64,000 nucleotides of DNA from Faecimorpha stercoravium (lineage in GTDB: Bacteria; Bacillota; Clostridia; Lachnospirales; Bianqueaceae). Under the pieces are notes generated by a model that did not search any database, was not told the origin of the DNA, and saw only the letters and a list, made by a program, of their open reading frames with translations. The DNA is taken from the NCBI GenBank assembly GCA_018712555.1, contig DVGT01000073.1, positions 1 through 64,000 of the forward strand. Direction: 5' to 3'. Positions 63,101 to 64,000 of this stretch are shown here, in pieces. A program made the position numbers and the translations under genes. How positions within the stretch are numbered: the first letter of the stretch is position 1; the number at the start of each line of letters is the position of its first letter.

Positions 63101-63193
63101 CGCAGAATCCAGTTTACAGTTCCACGCCCAGAAAGGAGCGCCTCGGAAACGGCTGTCCGGACACGCAAATTGCTGATCAAATTCCTGTTTCAT
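60110..63193 (-). CDS. GH106-like glycoside hydrolase (possible alpha-L-rhamnosidase)
   Basis: 1027-residue protein with no signal peptide. The start of the chain, FRGAPFWAWNCKLD, then MGLGGFHMHCRTGLDTPYMS and FAWLYDEDRWPSGAAGG, matches the large family of bacterial glycosidases related to GH106. AIFTDEPQFAHKT may hold catalytic acids. A TIM barrel (about 1-500) is followed by a flavodoxin-like segment (DAILVPGCVTLRRSTLERLV) and C-terminal beta-sandwich domains typical of sugar-binding modules. ATG at 63193 is chosen for AAAGGAG directly upstream. It lies 11 bp after an esterase gene, so the pair probably acts on an acetylated oligosaccharide. Rhamnose specificity is a guess from the family. 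Confidence 0.8.
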   Translation of the reverse strand: MKQEFDQQFACPDSRFRGAPFWAWNCKLDSARMTKQIEYFKEMGLGGFHMHCRTGLDTPYMSPEYLQIVKDCVNKAKEEKMFAWLYDEDRWPSGAAGGLVTKDPAYRARYLVFSPWKQEDMPPSHQTHGSSMGHLAQQGNGTWMASYEVVLKEGVMVSYRRLAEDEAPKEGGHVWHVYEEIAPDSGWFNDQAYLDTLNPKAVARFIEETHEKYYEAVGEEFGKTVPAIFTDEPQFAHKTTLGFAEEEKCCILPYTDDFPATYQAQYGADFWDSLPEIFWELPEGRVSIARYRFHDHVAQRFTEAFADSLGDWCEKHGLMLTGHMMAEATLASQTKALGEAMRSYRSFQQPGIDMLCDKREYSTAKQAQSAVHQYGRGGMTSELYGVTNWDYDFRGHKLQGDWQAALGVTLRVHHLSWASMAGEAKRDYPASIFYQSPWYQQYSYIEDHFARVNTALTDGKPDVRIGVIHPIESMWLCWGPQEQTAAAQAQLEEQFEETIQWLLFGQLDFDFIAESLLPELYGGTADQKFHVGQMAYDAILVPGCVTLRRSTLERLVDFQKAGGRLIFMGEPARLVDAVPSAEAAALAQNCQNIRFSQTELLEALEGVRTVDIRMEDGSRADRYVYQMRNADEGKWLFIAQGLPAENLDIPHVHTLSIRIPGCYHVELYDTLSGTHASLAVEHRQGETVVRQKMADHDSLLLRLTPCETGKEMKSPMEEKSYIRVQKPAESVPVTLSEPNVLLLDMAEASLDGEEWAEKEEVLRIDNILRTRLGYPLKVEAFAQPWTRKKAPAEHTLSLRYTIDSAVEVDNVHLAIELAEDMAISWNGEQMGTVPDGYYVDEDIKTLPLGKVRRGTNTLVVEMPYKVETNVEWCYILGDFGVSVRGEHAQIIEPVRSLYFGDWTVQGLPFYGGNVTYHMSVTGHGKECVLQVPKYRNPLLRVSVDGKDMGILAFSPYRISLGQLEGEHSVDITAYGNRVNSFGAVHLCDEKVTWFGPMAWRSEGEAWSYEYQLRRTGILSAPILYLEK

Positions 63194-63204
63194 CTTTTTC
63201 TCCT

Positions 63205-64000
63205 TTATTGCCATTGTTCTTTCCAAAATGCCAGGGCTTCCTCAATCCACCCTTCCACATCGCTGCCGCGACCTTCCCCAATGCCATGGCCGCCCGTTGC
63301 TCCCAGCTTCATGCGGCAGGGAATCCCTTGGGCGCAGATCGCCTCCTGCAGGCATTCGCTGTGCCACGGAAGCACTCCCGGGTCGTCCTTACAATGTACG
63401 CTGAAGGTCGGAGGATATCCTTTCCACACATGGTTCTGCACCGAATATTCCCGCAGTGCCTTCTCCACATCGTCCCCGACGATCGTTTGGATGAATCCAC
63501 CACCCCGTTTTACGATCAGATCCATGTCGATGACAGGATATACCGGAAAGATGGCGGCAGGCTTGGGCAATCCATAGGCGGCATATCCTACATTGTCGGC
63601 CCCCCATTCCGCCACCAGATGACCGCCCGCCGAAAAGCCGGCCACCGCATAGTTTTCCTTCGCCACGCCGAAGGAATCCGCTTTTTCCAGGATAAAACGG
63701 AGCGCCTGTGCCAGATCCTCCATGGGTGCAGGCAGCAGCGCTGGACCTCCCACTCGATAGCTGATCACAAACGCGTCATATCCCAGCTGATTGATTCTGC
63801 GCGCTACTGGAAACGCCTCAACCAATGAGCAGACCGACGTGTATCCTCCGCCCGCACAGATCGCTACAAAAGGCTTCTTTTCTTCCGTCTTCTCATCCGC
63901 CGGCAGCCAAAACAACTTGGTGATCTGCTTCTTCGGAACACGCTGTTTCTCTTCTTCACTCCAGAAATCCCAGACCACCGGAACCCCTTGCCGAATCTTA
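63205..64000 (-). CDS. Alpha/beta-hydrolase, carbohydrate esterase-like (5' end outside window)
   Basis: The frame is open to the window edge, so the first residues are missing; at least 265 codons are present. It is an alpha/beta-hydrolase similar to acetyl-xylan or acetyl esterases: oxyanion segment AICAGGGYTSVCS, nucleophile elbow VAGFSAGGHLVAEWG (Gly-x-Ser-x-Gly), an acid near CKDDPGVLP, and the catalytic histidine in GATGGHGIGEG. No membrane segment is visible. It is encoded directly upstream of the GH106-like gene and probably removes acetyl groups from the same sugar. Confidence 0.82.
   Translation of the reverse strand, partial: KIRQGVPVVWDFWSEEEKQRVPKKQITKLFWLPADEKTEEKKPFVAICAGGGYTSVCSLVEAFPVARRINQLGYDAFVISYRVGGPALLPAPMEDLAQALRFILEKADSFGVAKENYAVAGFSAGGHLVAEWGADNVGYAAYGLPKPAAIFPVYPVIDMDLIVKRGGGFIQTIVGDDVEKALREYSVQNHVWKGYPPTFSVHCKDDPGVLPWHSECLQEAICAQGIPCRMKLGATGGHGIGEGRGSDVEGWIEEALAFWKEQWQ

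Overview
The window looks like chromosomal DNA of a Gram-positive anaerobe of the class Clostridia, most likely a Lachnospiraceae-type gut commensal. The reasons are the gene content (MecA, GdpP, LytR-CpsA-Psr and VanZ/VanY cell-wall proteins, no outer-membrane genes), the anaerobic redox set (iron-dependent alcohol dehydrogenase, 2[4Fe-4S] ferredoxin, flavodiiron protein with rubredoxin, DUF1858 protein), strong AGGAGG-type ribosome sites with some TTG/GTG starts, many sigma-A promoters with 17-bp spacers, and enzymes for host or plant glycans. No rRNA, phage, insertion sequence or CRISPR array was seen. The genus cannot be fixed from the sequence.

Layout. 1-9.0 kb: remnant of a carbohydrate-binding-domain protein, Fe-alcohol dehydrogenase with a probable Rex site and a divergent LysR regulator, pyruvate kinase, a fumarate-reductase-type flavoprotein, a MATE exporter and an LCP cell-wall ligase. 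9.0-15.4 kb: a minus-strand signalling block of GGDEF cyclase, hybrid histidine kinase broken by an in-frame stop, and HD-GYP protein, next to glycerate kinase. 15.5-20.5 kb: small XRE regulator, PurA plus an unknown protein, and a DHHW/MBOAT pair for polysaccharide O-acylation. 20.6-22.1 kb: MecA, DUF1858 protein, ferredoxin. 22.1-27.4 kb: the gdpP-rplI-dnaB operon with a C39-like peptidase at its end. 27.6-30.7 kb: an ABC transporter with ATPase and permease in one chain.

30.76-31.77 kb holds the most unusual structure: about 22 units of 33-53 bp joined by GTATAC palindromes, lying between the terminators of two convergent transcripts and beside two tRNA-Pro genes. 32-41 kb carries stress and envelope functions (HdeD-like protein, Hsp20 under a CIRCE element, serine hydrolase, VanZ, M50 protease, VanY), an acyl carrier protein, a three-module flavodiiron protein and a PIN-like/AT-hook protein. 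41-44.7 kb is a fucose module (fucI, fucU, Gfo/Idh oxidoreductase). 44.7-51.8 kb has a membrane glycosyltransferase, MgtE, an ECF-type sigma factor, aspartate kinase, PurE and AsnRS. 51.9-64 kb has a GH38 alpha-mannosidase, an ABC transporter whose permease carries a coiled coil of about 555 residues, a GH106-like glycosidase and an esterase cut by the window end.

How the parts fit: housekeeping metabolism is interleaved with envelope maintenance and glycan use (fucose, mannose, probably rhamnose-type sugars). Most transcription units are short, with recognisable promoters and intrinsic terminators, many of the latter shared between convergent genes. Promoters, operators and hairpins were found by eye and are not experimentally supported.
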